Shown: positions 12,021 to 24,239, counted from the stretch's first letter. The stretch: DNA of 64,000 nt from Corylus avellana (GCF_901000735.1 NC_081541.1:39700446-39764445), one strand, 5' to 3'. Notes: generated by a model from the letters alone, not told the origin. Translations and numbers: made by a program.

Positions 12021-12778
12021 ACCCAGCCCCATTTGATTTTTCAGCTGCAGAAACCTTGGGGAAACTCTGTTAGATTGTTTTGTGAGTGTTGTGAGGTTGT
12101 GTGAGCCTTTGGTGAGGAGGAAGGCGTTACTTGTGTGTGAAGGCAACCTCTACTATTTCATTGAGTTATTAGTTGATTCTTGCTTGGTAGATTATTGTAG
12201 GCTTTGATTTGCTTAGTCGTTATTTCCATTATACGTAATCATGTTATTATAAGGCTTAATGTTGGTGAGGAATTGCTAGAAACCTTTTTTGACATTAGGA
12301 CTAGTCAGAGGAAGGCTCGGGAAGCAAGTGGGTCAAAATGAGGTTCTACCTAAACCTCACTGGAAACGCTCGTCCCTTGGTTGAGCGCTTGCTCAGCGAC
12401 ATTCAGGGGATGGCCTTTTCGGCCAAGCACCCAACGATCCCTGTTTTCGAGTCTAAGGTTTGTTTTAGTGAACTTAGGACTAATGGGAGGATTTTTCATA
12501 GATTTTGAGAACCCGAACTTGTTGGAGAATTACTCAGAAGATTTAATCGACCCAATTGAGTTTTAACTCACATAATGCTTGCCATTTATTTTTCTAATTT
12601 TCACATCTATTTTGTGTACCAAAACATGCATATTTGCAACTTTCACGAAAACATTTTTTTTTTTGCTGCTCTTGAACTCTAGCATTTGTGATAAACGTTG
12701 TACTTAACATGATAACAAAAGTAAGACTTGTAAAAGCATGCATATAAAATATAGACAAGATTAATTGCATCGTATGAT

Positions 12779-12975
12779 ATGGTACACCGGTATGTGCAGG
12801 ATAACGGCCATGGGCTTACTATACATGTTAACTTTATGATCAAATGTGTGTGTGTTGTTATATGGGCCTTGGATCCAATGAACATGGTACACCGGTACGT
12901 GCGGGATAATGGCCACGGGTTTACTATACATGTTAACTTTATGGTCAAATGTATGTGTTGATATGGGCCTTAAAT
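12779..12975. repeat. Two tandem units of about 105 bp inside the solo LTR
   Basis: ATGGTACACCGGTA starts at 12779 and again at 12884. Each is followed by a closely matching stretch through CATGTTAACTTTATG and ATATGGGCCTT. The second unit differs by scattered transitions and a shorter TG tract. Confidence 0.8.
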
Positions 12976-14745
12976 TCAATGGTTGTTTCGTGACCGATGC
13001 AACCCTAACAGGTGGTCACTAGTGTGGGCCACTCGAGGTCAAACTCGATCATGCCATTAGTGTTATAGACGGTAGCGTACAATATTCAACGCACCGGTGT
13101 TGTATTACAGGTCCCTCGAGACAGCGCCAACCCCGCTGAGAATGGGTAATATCTCAGGTAGACCATACTGTTGAACTATCACTGTTACTCATGATTATAA
13201 ACATATACTATATTTATATCGCACCTATGGAGAACTGTCATGACTAAACTGTTGCATCCTTTATCAAATGGAGTTTACCATTAAAATGACATGGGTATTG
13301 TGTGCATTAATTTTCGCTAAGTCTTTAGACTTACCCTCCTTATTTTTATGTTTTTTCCCTCCATTATGAATAATTGCACGATTTAGCTAGCCTAGAAGAT
13401 GATGCCTATGGACTCAACGTGGGTGATTACTTAGGACTTGATCCGAGTCATTTTTGAAGACATGGACCTTGTTTAGCTAACATCCATGTGGAATGATGGA
13501 GGAACCACACGGGAGGCAATGATGATCGAGATTGTCATCTCTTTGGCATTGCTTAAACTTAGGATTTGATCTTTACCTTATTTTAAGACAATGATTTGGG
13601 TTTTATCTTATTTTGTGATGATCTGTCTTTGACCAGTACATTTAATGACCTATTTATATCATAATGCTTTATCGTTACTCTGGTAATTGCATGTGTGGAA
13701 TGTGTTATTACTTTTTGTTCCTACAGTTTAAAAGTCTTCAACTGTATTCTCTCGCTTACGAGAGGTTAAGATCCCTAAGTCTTGTTCCGCGAGGAATAGG
13801 GTTGGAAGATGAACCGTGGAGTTAATTACCAGTTAATTGATTTTCCATCGGGGTCGTTACAAGACATAATGAGTATCACATTGATCAAGAATTTTAAACA
13901 TGTATGATGACGAGAAATGCTTGTCAGAAAAGAGGATATCAAGAATAAGACATGTCATGAAGGTATGTGTGTGAACATCTTAATAAAATGACTTACTAAA
14001 CATGAGCATAAGGAAAGAAATTCTTTCATGAAGGACAAACAGTTCATGAGGCTCAAAAGTCAAACCTTATAGTTACCAGGGCCAGAATGCATTTACACAC
14101 CCATTCCTAGTCAATTCAAGCAGTTGATTATTATAAAACTCATGTTCCCTGGGCATTTCATCCTTTTCCACAATGAAAGAGCACCGACTATTTCTTTAAG
14201 AACAAAAGAGTTATTGCATCTCAAAAGATATAGCATCTTTATTAATAAAAACAAAGATGCACTTTTTTCTGTTTGATCTTCGATCAATAAATGCTCTTTT
14301 CATTGACATGTGATGCCATAAGTATAATGCATTAGGTATAACTGGCTTGTGGTTAATTTGAACACAGAAAAAAGTCACACTTACAGAAGATATCCTATCC
14401 AATTGCTCATGTAGCAAAGACTAACAAAAGAGATGTAGTGTGCAGAGATAGATGACATTACTTATGCTATCTATAATCACAATAATCCTCAAAGATAGTT
14501 TCCATTAAAATAACATGTCAAATTCAATCAGCATGAGATACAAACTATGGCAACTGTGATATCATTTCTCATGCAAGAAGATATGCAAAACCACAACTCA
14601 GGGAAATAAAAGCAACCTTAGCAAGAAAAACAAGAACAACAAGATTAAACAGACGACAAAGACAAAGTACAATTTATTTAGAAACCAAACATGGCAAGGA
14701 GTTAGGAAATATGAATGAAATGCAATCCTAGCTAGTCTACCCTAC

Positions 14746-15087
14746 TTAATAGGAAGGTCCACTCAGTCCTTCAAGCTTATCAAGCTTAAAGACAATTTCC
14801 TTCATTATGCAAAAAACATTTTGCATGTCACTCCTAGGAACAATGATAGAACTCTTATGGTAAGAGTCCTCAGTCAAAAGCATTCTAGGAACGATGGACC
14901 GATAGAAAGGTCTAATGTGACAAATATTTCCATGCACATGACAAATATGAGATCGCATAGGAAAATGAACATTCCTAGGAGAATTGAAATTTCTCACAAC
15001 ACGACCTTTCAAATTAGGTCTAATTTGATGTAAATCCCAAGACTCTGTAAGACAGCAACCCATTCGAAATGCCTCCAAGTTCGACAA
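14746..15087 (-). other. Unidentified ORF, up to about 113 codons
   Basis: A minus-strand open frame whose translation includes CCLTESWDLHQIRPNLKGRV and ends ...KLDKLEGLSGPSY. I recognise no domain. It is rich in His, Arg and Cys (for example HICHVHGNICHIRPF) with no zinc-finger spacing I can name. It stands among repeats and has no visible promoter or introns. It is most likely part of a decayed transposon; a lineage-specific gene is not excluded. Confidence 0.2.
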
Positions 15088-15419
15088 TCTTCACTTAGCC
15101 GATTTCCTCACCGACTTTCTCGACAAGCTTTTCAATGACACAACGATGATATACCCACAATACGAAACAAGAAACCTCAAGGAAGGCAAGCTCGCAGCTT
15201 ACTACATCTTCACTTGAAAATACCAAAACAAACAAGAAATCAACGAAACAAGAAAGCCAAGAAGCAAGATCACTTATAGAATCCAATCTAGGAAAATACC
15301 ATGAAGTAAGAAAATATCTAGAGTCCAATCTAGGCAGAATACCACACTCATGCTTAACCATAGAAAGTATCCCCAAAACAATAGATATACCTTCCCATGA
15401 ACAGTGTAATAAACTCTGC

Positions 15420-15790
15420 AGAATTGTTCATTTGCAGGGAATTTCGTCAGAATGAAATGATGACGAAAATGTAGATCTGGAATTTCATCATGACGATCTA
15501 AGATTTCGTTAGGATTTCATCTTAATTTTGTCAGGACGAAACCACTAGAAAGCAATGAAACCTTAGTAGTTTGCCATGACATCTCTGCTGCTGTCATGAC
15601 AAACTACTAGGGTTTCATCACTTTCTAGCGGTTTCGTCCTGATGAAAAGATAAAGTCAATTCATTGACAATTTCGTCATGACGAAATGCTTATGTTTCCA
15701 TGACGAAAAGATACATTAGCTTCAAGGTTCATTTCGTTATGGTGAAATGCTGACATTGTCATAACGAAAGCTCACAGTAGCCAAACATGT
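15420..15790. repeat. Array of TTTCGTCATGACGAAA-type palindromic boxes
   Basis: About ten full or half copies of a box built on TTTCGTC / GACGAAA lie within 370 bp. The best is ATTTCGTCATGACGAAAT near 15668. Others are TTTCATCATGACGA, TTTCGTCCTGATGAAA and TTTCGTTATGGTGAAA. A long hairpin (15531-15642) is embedded. The spacing is irregular, so this is not a tandem repeat. It resembles the palindrome-rich U3 of the solo LTR at 11.8 kb but with a different core. Confidence 0.65.
15531..15642. repeat. Inverted repeat, 51-bp arms with 10-bp loop
   Basis: Arms 15531-15581 and 15592-15642 are reverse complements apart from about five mismatches, around a 10-nt loop TCTCTGCTGC. The arms start and end in TCAGGACGAAACC / GGTTTCGTCCTGA, so the same box motif caps the hairpin. 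Transcribed from either strand it would fold into a miRNA-precursor-like stem. No known mature miRNA was recognised. Confidence 0.8.
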
Positions 15791-16463
15791 CAAGACAATT
15801 TCCTGACGAAAATACAAGGAAGGCTAAAACAAAGACCAATCACTATAAGACTTCAGTGAGCACATAAAGAAAACAACCTTTAAGTTTTGACACACCAAAA
15901 CAAGCCAAAATCTAAAACCTTACAGAAGGTTTGACTTGACTCAGCTGAAACATTATATTGAATTTAGAATTCAAAATTGGTAAATCTTGGATAGGGGTAG
16001 GTTGCCCTTAATTTGTAGCAATTTATTGGATTAACGATCAAAGTTTATATTAAAAAACATATACAAATCTTCGCTCCAACAATGATTAGGATCTTCTCCA
16101 TTTTATTTATTATATTTCACATATCTAATGAATATATTTTACTATGGAGGGGTGTACAAGCGGTTACAGTTAATGGTTATTACCTTTAACCGCACTATCT
16201 TAGGCAGTTAGTAGTTATTGAAACCTAAAACCGCATCATATAATTGCTTTTTAGGTATGGGTCTTTCGGATCTATTTTGGTGTTTTGGGCCAAACTTGGG
16301 CCTCTTTTTAAGGCATATTTTAAATGGTTTTGGGACTATTTGGGCATTTTTTTTGCCTTTCTTTTTCCTCCAGAAGCTTTCCCAAATCCTCCTCACTCCC
16401 TCCCTCAACTCTCATTTCACAACCTCTTGCAACTTCTCATTAAACTCAACCTTGTCATCATCT

Positions 16464-16680
16464 TGTTAAATTATCACTTATCCCAAAAGTTTAAACTAAT
16501 AGGAAGAGATAAATTTAATCACTTAATCATTACTTTAACACTCCCCTCATGTGTGGGCTTAAACTCCCTTTTAATAGGTGAGGTCCAACACGTGAAATAT
16601 TTAATTTAAATGGGGGGGAGGGTCATTTGACTGAGTCATGATTCGAACTCAAGACCTTTGGCTTTGATACCATGTTAAAG
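16464..16680 (-). mobile_element. TRIM element remnant, copy 1
   Basis: On the minus strand, a truncated 5' LTR end (...TTTAACA) is followed by the primer-binding site TGGTATCAAAGCC at 16660-16672, complementary to initiator-Met tRNA. An internal region of about 120 bp follows, then a 77-bp 3' LTR (16464-16540, TG...CA). The size and absence of coding sequence fit a terminal-repeat retrotransposon in miniature. Relatives lie at 22925-23220 and 29724-29950. Confidence 0.7.
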
Positions 16681-16733
16681 TACCTGGAGTACACCTATAC
16701 TCGTTTGTTTCAAGGTGGGAGGAGACCAAGTAG

Positions 16734-16734
<1 letters not shown>

Positions 16735-16769
<35 letters not shown>
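16735..16769. repeat. (CT)n microsatellite
   Basis: About 17 CT units in an uninterrupted run, inside the non-autonomous element at 16.1-17.3 kb. Confidence 0.95.
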
Positions 16770-16771
<2 letters not shown>

Positions 16772-17055
16772 AAGTTCCTATTTTAGTTTAGAAAACATGA
16801 CAAGAACCAGAGAAAAGTGAAAGATCTAAGAAATCGAAGAAACCCTAACCTGCTATTGATATGGTCGCCGATGCAAAGAGAATCTGAGTGTGCGATTTTG
16901 AATAAACCTTGAGAGTTGAGAGTGTGCGACACAAGGCATGAGAACTAAGAGAGTTGGAGGAGATTGAGGAGAGAATCAAAGTTGCCATTTTGACTGGGAA
17001 CCTATATCAAACGACATCGTTTTAGTATTAGACACCCAAACAATGTCGTTTGGTA

Positions 17056-17090
<35 letters not shown>

Positions 17091-17216
17091 TTATTATTAT
17101 ATATTTAATATATAATATATGTAAAGGTAGGCGGTTATCGGTTATCAACCACATCCTTGTATTCCTAAAATTGCTAACCGCATCGTCCTAGATGGTTAGT
17201 ATTTTATTTTATTTTA

Positions 17217-17247
<31 letters not shown>

Positions 17248-18894
17248 TTTTTCAATTGTCTACAAAATTGGTTATACGGTTAGAGGTTATCAGTCATTAA
17301 GCAATTGATAATCGCCCGCTTGTACACTTCTATTGTTACGTAGTGAATATGGTATCACATTTTTAACAAAAAAAAAAAAAGGTACTTAGAGCACTCATAT
17401 GGATTCCATAATCCAAATGTGATTCCCTTAATTTGAATAAAAACCCTAATTCCTAAAAAACTCATTGCAGTAGCTTCCCTACATTTTTTCTAAAATACCA
17501 TTAGCTTTAATATAGGGCCACACTGTAGCTCAATATAAATATTGTTTAATGCAAAAAATTATTTCTCTCTACCTCTCTCTTTCTTTTTCACGCGATGTCT
17601 CCTCTTTCAACCCCACGTTTCCTTCTTCTCCATCCCCCATGGCGTCTCCACATAGATCTTTTGCTTGACGTTTTCCCCACCGATTTCGATTTGATTTGCT
17701 CACACCTAATGTTCGAACTCTGGAGCGATTAGTGAGTTCCAAAATAAGGTGTTCCAAGTCAATATTGGTGTAGGGTTTCTAATTCCGCCGTGTAGGCTAA
17801 TGGAGGGTGAGTTCTAGTCCATCCAAGTCGTTGAGCCGGGCAAGTTCAAGTGCCACGAGGTTCGGGGGTTTAGTCGGTACATTTGTTGTTAATTGGATCT
17901 TTGTTTTGGTTTCCATTTGTGGATTTGGAAATTAATTATTGGGGAATTTGGATGAGTTTGGGTGAAAGGAAATCTGGTCATGTTTAGTTTCTTCTGTTGA
18001 TGGATTAAAGTTGATAGTTTGAGTATGGCTGATTCACTTAATTGGAATTAGTGTGAGTGTGAGTGTCCTTACAAGCCTCAGCAAAAAGTATATTAATGTA
18101 CGATGTGAAGGAAGATAAGAAAGATTGGAGAATTGATTTAATGATTTCTTGAGCTTAAGATTTTTCTCCATTCAATGATGTGGTTGACTCTTTCATTGAC
18201 ATCGTGTTGACCACGTAACAGTGATTTGTTTTGATAATTATTTGGTGTCTATCAAATGGAAAGATTACATGTGTCCGAAGATTAATCATACTATCACAAA
18301 AAAAAAAAAAAAAAAAACCCACCAATCCAACGATTGTGACCTATTGTCTTACGTGTTGCATTTGTTGAGGACAGTAAGACGGAAAGTGACATATGATTTA
18401 TCCACCTTGAGCAACTTGGGTGGGACCCGGACGAAGGTATGGTCATAATCTTACGTCATGACACGTGTACGGCTTGACAACGCAGGTACACATGATAAAA
18501 TCCAAAAATCTACGGTCCGAAACGGAACTGTTATGGAGGGTCCCTCCTCTGCTATAACGTGCATGGGGCAGAACGTGTCCCTCTGATTCAGCTACACCCT
18601 ACATGTCGTAATGTCTTAATCATCTTGATCAAGTGATCCTAACCGTCCGATCGATACCGTTTTTGAAAAAACCCCATCTGAACGCGCGGAAGTAGGCTAT
18701 ACCAAAAAAATATATGATTGTTGAATGATTGAATATTTTTCCATGTTTAGATTTTTGTTTTTGTTGAGATGATATTTCCATTTTCGACTGCCCTACCAGG
18801 ATACTGAGAAAACAAAAATCTAAATTTTGATTTTAATTCCGTAATTCTTTTTTAATTAATAATTAGGCAAAATTAATGAAAAAAAAAAATTATG

Positions 18895-19070
18895 AGAAAT
18901 GCTATATACTATACCTTTATCTCAACTTCATCACACTGAGTTATTGTGGTAATGCAGATCAATTCTAATTAAAAAAAAAAAAAAAATTTAGTGTTGATGG
19001 ACATTGTCACATCAGCCGAGTGAGATGAAAGTAGAATTATAGAGTAATATATAACATTACTTATTTAAAG
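18895..19070. repeat. MITE, AGAAATGCTATA-ended
   Basis: The left end AGAAATGCTATATACTATA is matched by the reverse complement of the right end (TAAGTAATGTTATATATTA). An internal A-rich block is followed by GACATTGTCACATCAGC, a segment shared with the neighbouring MITEs at 19088 and 22194. Confidence 0.5.
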
Positions 19071-19087
19071 AATTAAGAGATTCACTA

Positions 19088-19270
19088 AGAGTAATGTTTC
19101 ATACTATATTATCATTTTATTCTTATTCTAGTGAGCTAATTTGACAATGCTTATTTACCTTGGAATAAGCTATTGTTAAAAAAGATTAAAAAAAAAAAAA
19201 AATTAGTGATTGATGAATATTATTACCACATCAGCCTAAGATGAAAGTGAAATGAGGTGTAGCATTCACT
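19088..19270. repeat. MITE, related to the element at 18895
   Basis: Ends AGAGTAATGTTTCATAC and the reverse complement of AGTGAATGCTACACC. It shares the layout of its neighbour: a TTCTTATTCTAGTGAGC-like left half, a central A tract, TATTACCACATCAGCC and a GATGAAAGTG right half. Confidence 0.5.
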
Positions 19271-19610
19271 AACTATGATATGGTGACTTCAATAGAAAGA
19301 TCCATTTTATTTATATAGGGTAAACCTTCTTATACCTTCAATTTAGGTTTAGGTCTCAATCTTTCTCTACACAATATAGGGCTATTGACAAATCTTTTAA
19401 ATCCTTCCCTACACATTTGGGGGATATCAACAATGTAATCTTGCTAGGTAGTGTTTAGTCTGATCTATTTATTTTTATCCCTAGAGAAAAAAAGGCTTAC
19501 TTTGTTGGAAAATAGGTTAACATTGAGAAAATAAATAGATTGGATGAATGAATTCTTTCTCTCTCTCTCTCTCTCTCTCTTAATGGTGTCTCTTTACAAT
19601 TTTATTTATG

Positions 19611-19777
19611 AGAAATGCTACAAACGCTCACACTTTCGTACTCCCAAATGCATCCTCCATGCCAGAGTACTAAAAATCATCATTAGATTTTAATGAATTA
19701 CGATCAACTTTTGAATATAATAGTGATTTTTTAGTGACACATTAGAGAATGTGCATTTGAGAGTATGTAGCATTTCT
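19611..19777. repeat. MITE with AGAAATGCTACA inverted ends
   Basis: The left end AGAAATGCTACAAACGCTC and the right end GAGTATGTAGCATTTCT are reverse complements over about 12 outer bases. It is 167 bp with no coding capacity. Confidence 0.6.
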
Positions 19778-20949
19778 ATTTATTTATTATTTATCACCCT
19801 AGAAGCTAGGAAGGTGAGAAGAACCGAGTATATATGCTAATTAAGAAGGATGAGATCCTCTATAATTTCTAGTAATACTTTGACTAATCCTTGTGGATAT
19901 ATAGAATGCTTAATTAATCTCATAGGACCAAAAGAAATAATATTGATGCAAGCTCTTTTGAAGTTAGGGGTGTTGGCAAGCATAGAATCGAGACAGCCTA
20001 GAATGTAAGGTTTTTCAAATCAATAATTGGTAAAGTTTTCAAATCATAATGATACTGATTTTAAATTTGATCTATTTTCAAAATTGATTATAAGGTTTTT
20101 GGCTAGAAAAAAAAATCCTATATTAATTCATTTGTTGGTTTTAACAATTGTGAAGTACATATAAAAGCTGAGGGCGACCACGACAAAAATTATTCTACTG
20201 ATCAAATATTGTCAGCTAAATAAAGGTATATATATATATATATATGCTCGAAAGCAACTTCTAAAAAGCATGGGTTTCTACTGATGGTAATAACTTCTAG
20301 TTAAAAGTTGCTGGGAAAGAAGAAAAATAATTTGTCTTATATGTTACCTTGGGTGATTTAGACTGCGATGAATCTTCAGATGGGGGATAAAAACAAGCGT
20401 TGTACATAGTGCTGCTATACAACCCACAGGAGCAATTGTTATTTTGGCTAATAGGAATGTTAAAATAGGGACAAAAAGAGTTGCATTTGGCTTAGCAATT
20501 TGAAAAAAATATTTGGTGAGTTGTTACCATGCTCGCCAAATTCGGTGATCAACACTATATTTCACCAAATTTAAAAAGAAAACCATTTTTTTTAATCTCT
20601 AACATTCTCTCTTGTCTCATTACATAATAAAGAGAGACTTAAAAAACCCGTAAGAAAGAATATTTAAATAGAATAATGAAAGTTGATGGCTAAAATAGAG
20701 AGTGGGATATATCATTCATATCCGGTTCAACAAATATTTAGCTAAACTTTAATTAAAAGACAACATTTTTCTATTTTAGCTATCCATTTTTTCAAAACAC
20801 TTACATCCGACTCAGCATTTTAGCTATCAACTTTCACTTTTTTATTTAAAATATTATTTATTTATCTATTTTTCCCATTTCCCAAAAAGAGAGAGAACAA
20901 GATTTAATTAATTAATTATTTATTATTAAGTATGGATTGTTGGGCTATA

Positions 20950-20977
20950 GTGCTCAACAAATCGATCTGTTGAGCAC
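20950..20977. repeat. 28-bp palindrome GTGCTCAACA...TGTTGAGCAC
   Basis: Perfect 10-bp arms at 20950-20959 and 20968-20977 around AATCGATC, which is itself largely palindromic. It lies in a diverged, TCAACAAA-rich repeat with no other identity. Confidence 0.8.
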
Positions 20978-22193
20978 TGTATCAACTCAGCAAACTCTTA
21001 GCCACATTAGCTAGCCGGATGTGGGGTATTTTTGGCTACACGACTCAACAAAATAGCTTTTTGTTGAGTCATATGCGAGTGCTTTAAATACTTTGAAAAA
21101 ATTGATAATTAAAATTAAAAAAAAATGTGATTTTTTTAGCTAAAATGAAGAGAAAAATTGCTAAGTAGGATGTGAAAACTCCAAGACAAATCATATTGTT
21201 TTTTTTTTTTTTTAATTAAAAAGGATAGGCCAGAGAGACCAATCGGGGAGACAAATCATAGTTGAAGAATACCGATTATATACATAATTAAGTTATCGAT
21301 TGGCATTTATCAGCTAAACATCTTTTAAGTAGTCACAATATTCATGCAATTTGAGATCTAGTTTATGATAAAACCGATTTCAAATTTGCAATGCCACAAT
21401 AATGAGTAATATATGACATATATTCAGCTAGTGGAATTGGCATGTTTCATATGTAAATGCCTCAAAATATTGTCAGAATGTTGTTGGTCTACGTTCAGAG
21501 TAATATATATATACTGGAGATCTTTTAGCTAAAATTGCAAGGCTTACACACATGCATGCTTCAAAAACAAAAGATTGCGAATCTGACCATTAGATTTTTT
21601 TTTTCTTTTTCTTTTTCTCTTCTTCTTCACGACAACTATAGTCACTTTGTTTCTTTCCTTGTATGAAACACTATCACATGCCCAATCTAAATGGGTGGGG
21701 TTCATTTTTATGTTTCTTTTAGCAATGCTCATAGATTATGTTCAACGAGGTTGTTTTTTTTTCTTGTGATCTCTCTATTGGAGATTCCAAATTCTAAACT
21801 TGAGAAAGTTATAAAGGAATGGGGTTTCCCGACACTCTGCGATATCTAAGCAATTGATTTTCCTTTGGAATTTCTCCAACAATGATATCATGCATGTTTG
21901 GTACAATTTGTGTGCTTCAACTAAAACAAAAAGAATCCCATGATTGAGCAGTAGCATATGCCCACCATCTTCAACGAGCTAGTCATATCATTGTTTTTAT
22001 TTTGGTCTGAAAATTACATATATGACATATAGGGTTTATATATTATGATCCCTGCATGCTTAGAAGACCATTCCTGCAAAAAGTTCATCTTATCTCTTAA
22101 TTTGTTTGTTGAATAAAAATCATGTGTCCAAAGATGTTTCAGTCATGGTTAGATTGATTTCTTTCTTTGCTCATGCAAGAATCATTTTTCTTA

Positions 22194-22380
22194 AGAGTAA
22201 TTCTAAATTCTTATCTTTCATTCTACTCCTATACTATTAGGTTGATGTGGCAGTGCCCACAAACTCTTGATTTTTTTTTTTAATAAAGACTAATCCAATG
22301 CTTGATGGGTATTGCCACATGCATCAGTCCAGTGATATGAGAGTGAGTTAATTAGGAGATGAGTATGTAGCATTACTCTT
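22194..22380. repeat. MITE with AAGAGTAATGCTACA-type ends
   Basis: The left end AAGAGTAATTCTAAATTC matches the reverse complement of the right end (AAGAGTAATGCTACATAC). Inside, GATGTGGCAGTGCCCAC and GGTATTGCCACATGCATCAG give a second, internal foldback. Confidence 0.6.
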
Positions 22381-22924
22381 TCCTTAAAATAGACTATCAA
22401 CTTAACCCATAACATTGAAAAATAGTTAAAGCATGATTAGATACGTATTTAAACAATAAATGCATGCACTAAAAGAAAGGATTTGAGATCTGGGTTAAGC
22501 TTATTACTCAAGGTAGAAACACTCTAAGCTTTGAGGATCAATATCCTGTAGGAAGAACTCTCTCTCTCCTATTTCCTCTTTTTTTCTCACTCTAGGGTTT
22601 GGGTGTCTAAAATGGGCGAAAATAGGATACAAGTTTTATCCTAAGTCTTTTTATAGACCCTCTCTTATTAAATAGCAGTAAGTAAGTAATATGAGACTTA
22701 GTACGCATGGGCATTTCTTATAAATTACTCACTGTATAGTGGTCGTTCCTCCTTGTCTTTCCAATATGGGACATAGATGTTACAAAGAGGCTGGCAACAC
22801 CGATCCCACATGATTGGGTGAGCATAAGGAAACAATTGTTGTACAAGACGTAATCCGATACAAACTTTCCATAACTAAAGGAGAGAAATATGTGGTGATT
22901 TTTCATAAATATATAGCAGTTAAT

Positions 22925-23220
22925 ATATTAAATAACCAATTATCTAAAAAATGTAAGTTGATAGGAATGAATAAATTTAATCATTTAATTAATATTTTAA
23001 AACTCCCCCTCAAGTGTGGGCTCAAACTCCTCAACAAGTGAGACTCAATATACATAAAATATTTAACTAAAATAGGAGGTGAATTATAGAGTCAGAATTC
23101 GAAATCATGACTTTAGGCTCTAATAACATGTTAAATTATCACTTATCTAAACAATTTAAGCTGATAACAAAATGTAAATTTAATCATTTAACTAATATTT
23201 TAATATTATAAATACTAAGT
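22925..23220 (-). mobile_element. TRIM element remnant, copy 2 (both LTRs present)
   Basis: Minus-strand element. A decayed 5' LTR (about 23133-23220) is followed by a primer-binding relic TGTTATTAGAGCC, an internal region with the same CACTTGAGGGGGAG block as copy 1, and a second LTR (about 22925-23009). Heavy divergence between the LTRs implies an old insertion. Confidence 0.55.
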
Positions 23221-23522
23221 TTGAGCCAACTAATTAGCCCATAAACACAGGATAAATCCTAGGACCTTGAGGACAAGGTCCATTCGAAAGGGGGAAGAGT
23301 ACTGTTACCATCCCTTCATTCTTAATATACTATTCTTGCAAGAAGTTTATCTTATCTGTTTGTTTCTTTGCCGGCTTCTCGAGTAGTTTAGTTTTAGTAG
23401 AAGTTGCTAGTTTTTGTTGAATAAAAACTATATGTATAAAATCCAATGTTTCAGATGGTTAGGAGGATTAGATTGTAAGTTGTTTTATTATAAGTCTTAT
23501 TGTTGGATGTATGTGTATTTAA

Positions 23523-23816
23523 GGGTGGTGGTTCAATGGTGGTGGCTCAATGGCTTAAGGAAGTTTCCAAGTGGTCAGGGCATGTATTAGGGCGTGGGTT
23601 CGAATCTCCGCAATGAAGAATCCCCACATATGCTTGATTAGTATTAGTCACCTTGAATTCCCATTGATGCCCTGGTGGGGTTGGGTCAGGCTATAGTTCA
23701 ATCGGACTTGAGAGAGCGCCCGCGGCTCTCAGCGGGTAAGTGCTACTATGGTTACGCTCAAGTAGGATAGCCACAATTTATCTTTCCGACCTACCCTTTT
23801 TGCTAAAAAAAAAAAA
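23523..23816 (+). repeat. Long tRNA-derived SINE (about 294 bp) with 10-bp target duplication
   Basis: The head contains an A-box-like TGGCTCAATGGC and a B box GGGTTCGAATCTCC. A body of about 200 bp follows and ends in an A tail. GTGTATTTAA lies immediately on both sides (23513-23522 and 23817-23826), so the ends are exact. A second A-box-like stretch (CTATAGTTCAATCGGACTTG) in the body hints at a composite origin. A 5'-truncated relative lies at 24240-24454. Confidence 0.85.
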
Positions 23817-24239
23817 GTGTATTTAAATGGTAAATTTGAAGGAAGATAAGATTGTGAATTATTACTAAGCAAAGTGTACTTTGGAGGTGAGGTCCTCTAA
23901 AACCTCTTTATCATACTTTTCATCTATTAATTATACTACCATCATAGGAAAGCCACACCCTTTTATCCTCCTTGTTGTGCAAGGATTACACTTTTGGGCC
24001 ATAAGAACTATATATAATCAACGGTCATAAGTGATTGTCCATGAAGATTTACATCTACCTATAGATTTATTGAGTGAATTTTACTTGTCTATGAAGGGAG
24101 AAGATAGGAGGAAAACCAAAATGAGATTTCATGCATTTGACTTGAGGATTCTAATATAGGGATTTTAGCTATATTCTTGTCACTGATTATTGAACTGTAA
24201 GTTTTAAAGATAAATGAAAAATGATGGAAAGCGAAATTT

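Larger units (their letters stand above)
11669..13861 (+). mobile_element. Solo LTR of about 2.19 kb with AGACA target duplication
   Basis: The element begins TGTAGTGATCC and ends GGGTCGTTACA (TG...CA). It is flanked directly by AGACA at 11664-11668 and AGACA at 13862-13866, a perfect 5-bp duplication. A TATA box TATAAATACC lies at 12011. Upstream of it are four near-perfect 10-bp palindromes (CGAGCGCTCG and variants). No gag/pol remnant, primer-binding site or second LTR is present, so this is what LTR-LTR recombination leaves behind. The size suggests a large Ty3-type element, but the lineage cannot be named from an LTR alone. It sits inside older repeat-like sequence. Confidence 0.85.
13867..16140. 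other. Gene-free region, probably an old unidentified retroelement
   Basis: No recognised domain. The style of this stretch matches 11.3-11.66 kb, so the solo LTR appears to have landed in a larger, older element. It holds one unidentified minus-strand ORF (14746-15087), another Ser/Leu-rich one (15095-15376), and the palindromic array at 15420-15790. Confidence 0.45.
16147..17332. mobile_element. Non-autonomous DNA element of about 1.2 kb with GTGTACAAGCGG ends
   Basis: The left end GGGGTGTACAAGCGGTTA is matched at the right by the reverse complement of AAGTGTACAAGCGGGCGA. Sub-terminal sequence on both sides repeats GGTTAT and AACCGCAT motifs, as hAT-like elements do. No transposase is present. 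A TRIM remnant, a CT microsatellite and TTA, TTTTA repeats lie inside. A clean 8-bp target duplication was not found. Confidence 0.5.
17333..23510. other. Gene-free spacer with several MITEs
   Basis: No supported coding sequence. Between 18.4 and 18.7 kb the sequence is unusually GC-rich and promoter-like (CACGTGTACGG, AACCGTCCGATCGAT) but no gene follows. MITEs lie at 18895, 19088, 19611 and 22194. Around 20.4-21.1 kb is a diverged repeat with TCAACAAA motifs and a 28-bp palindrome. A TRIM remnant sits near 23.0 kb. Confidence 0.6.
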
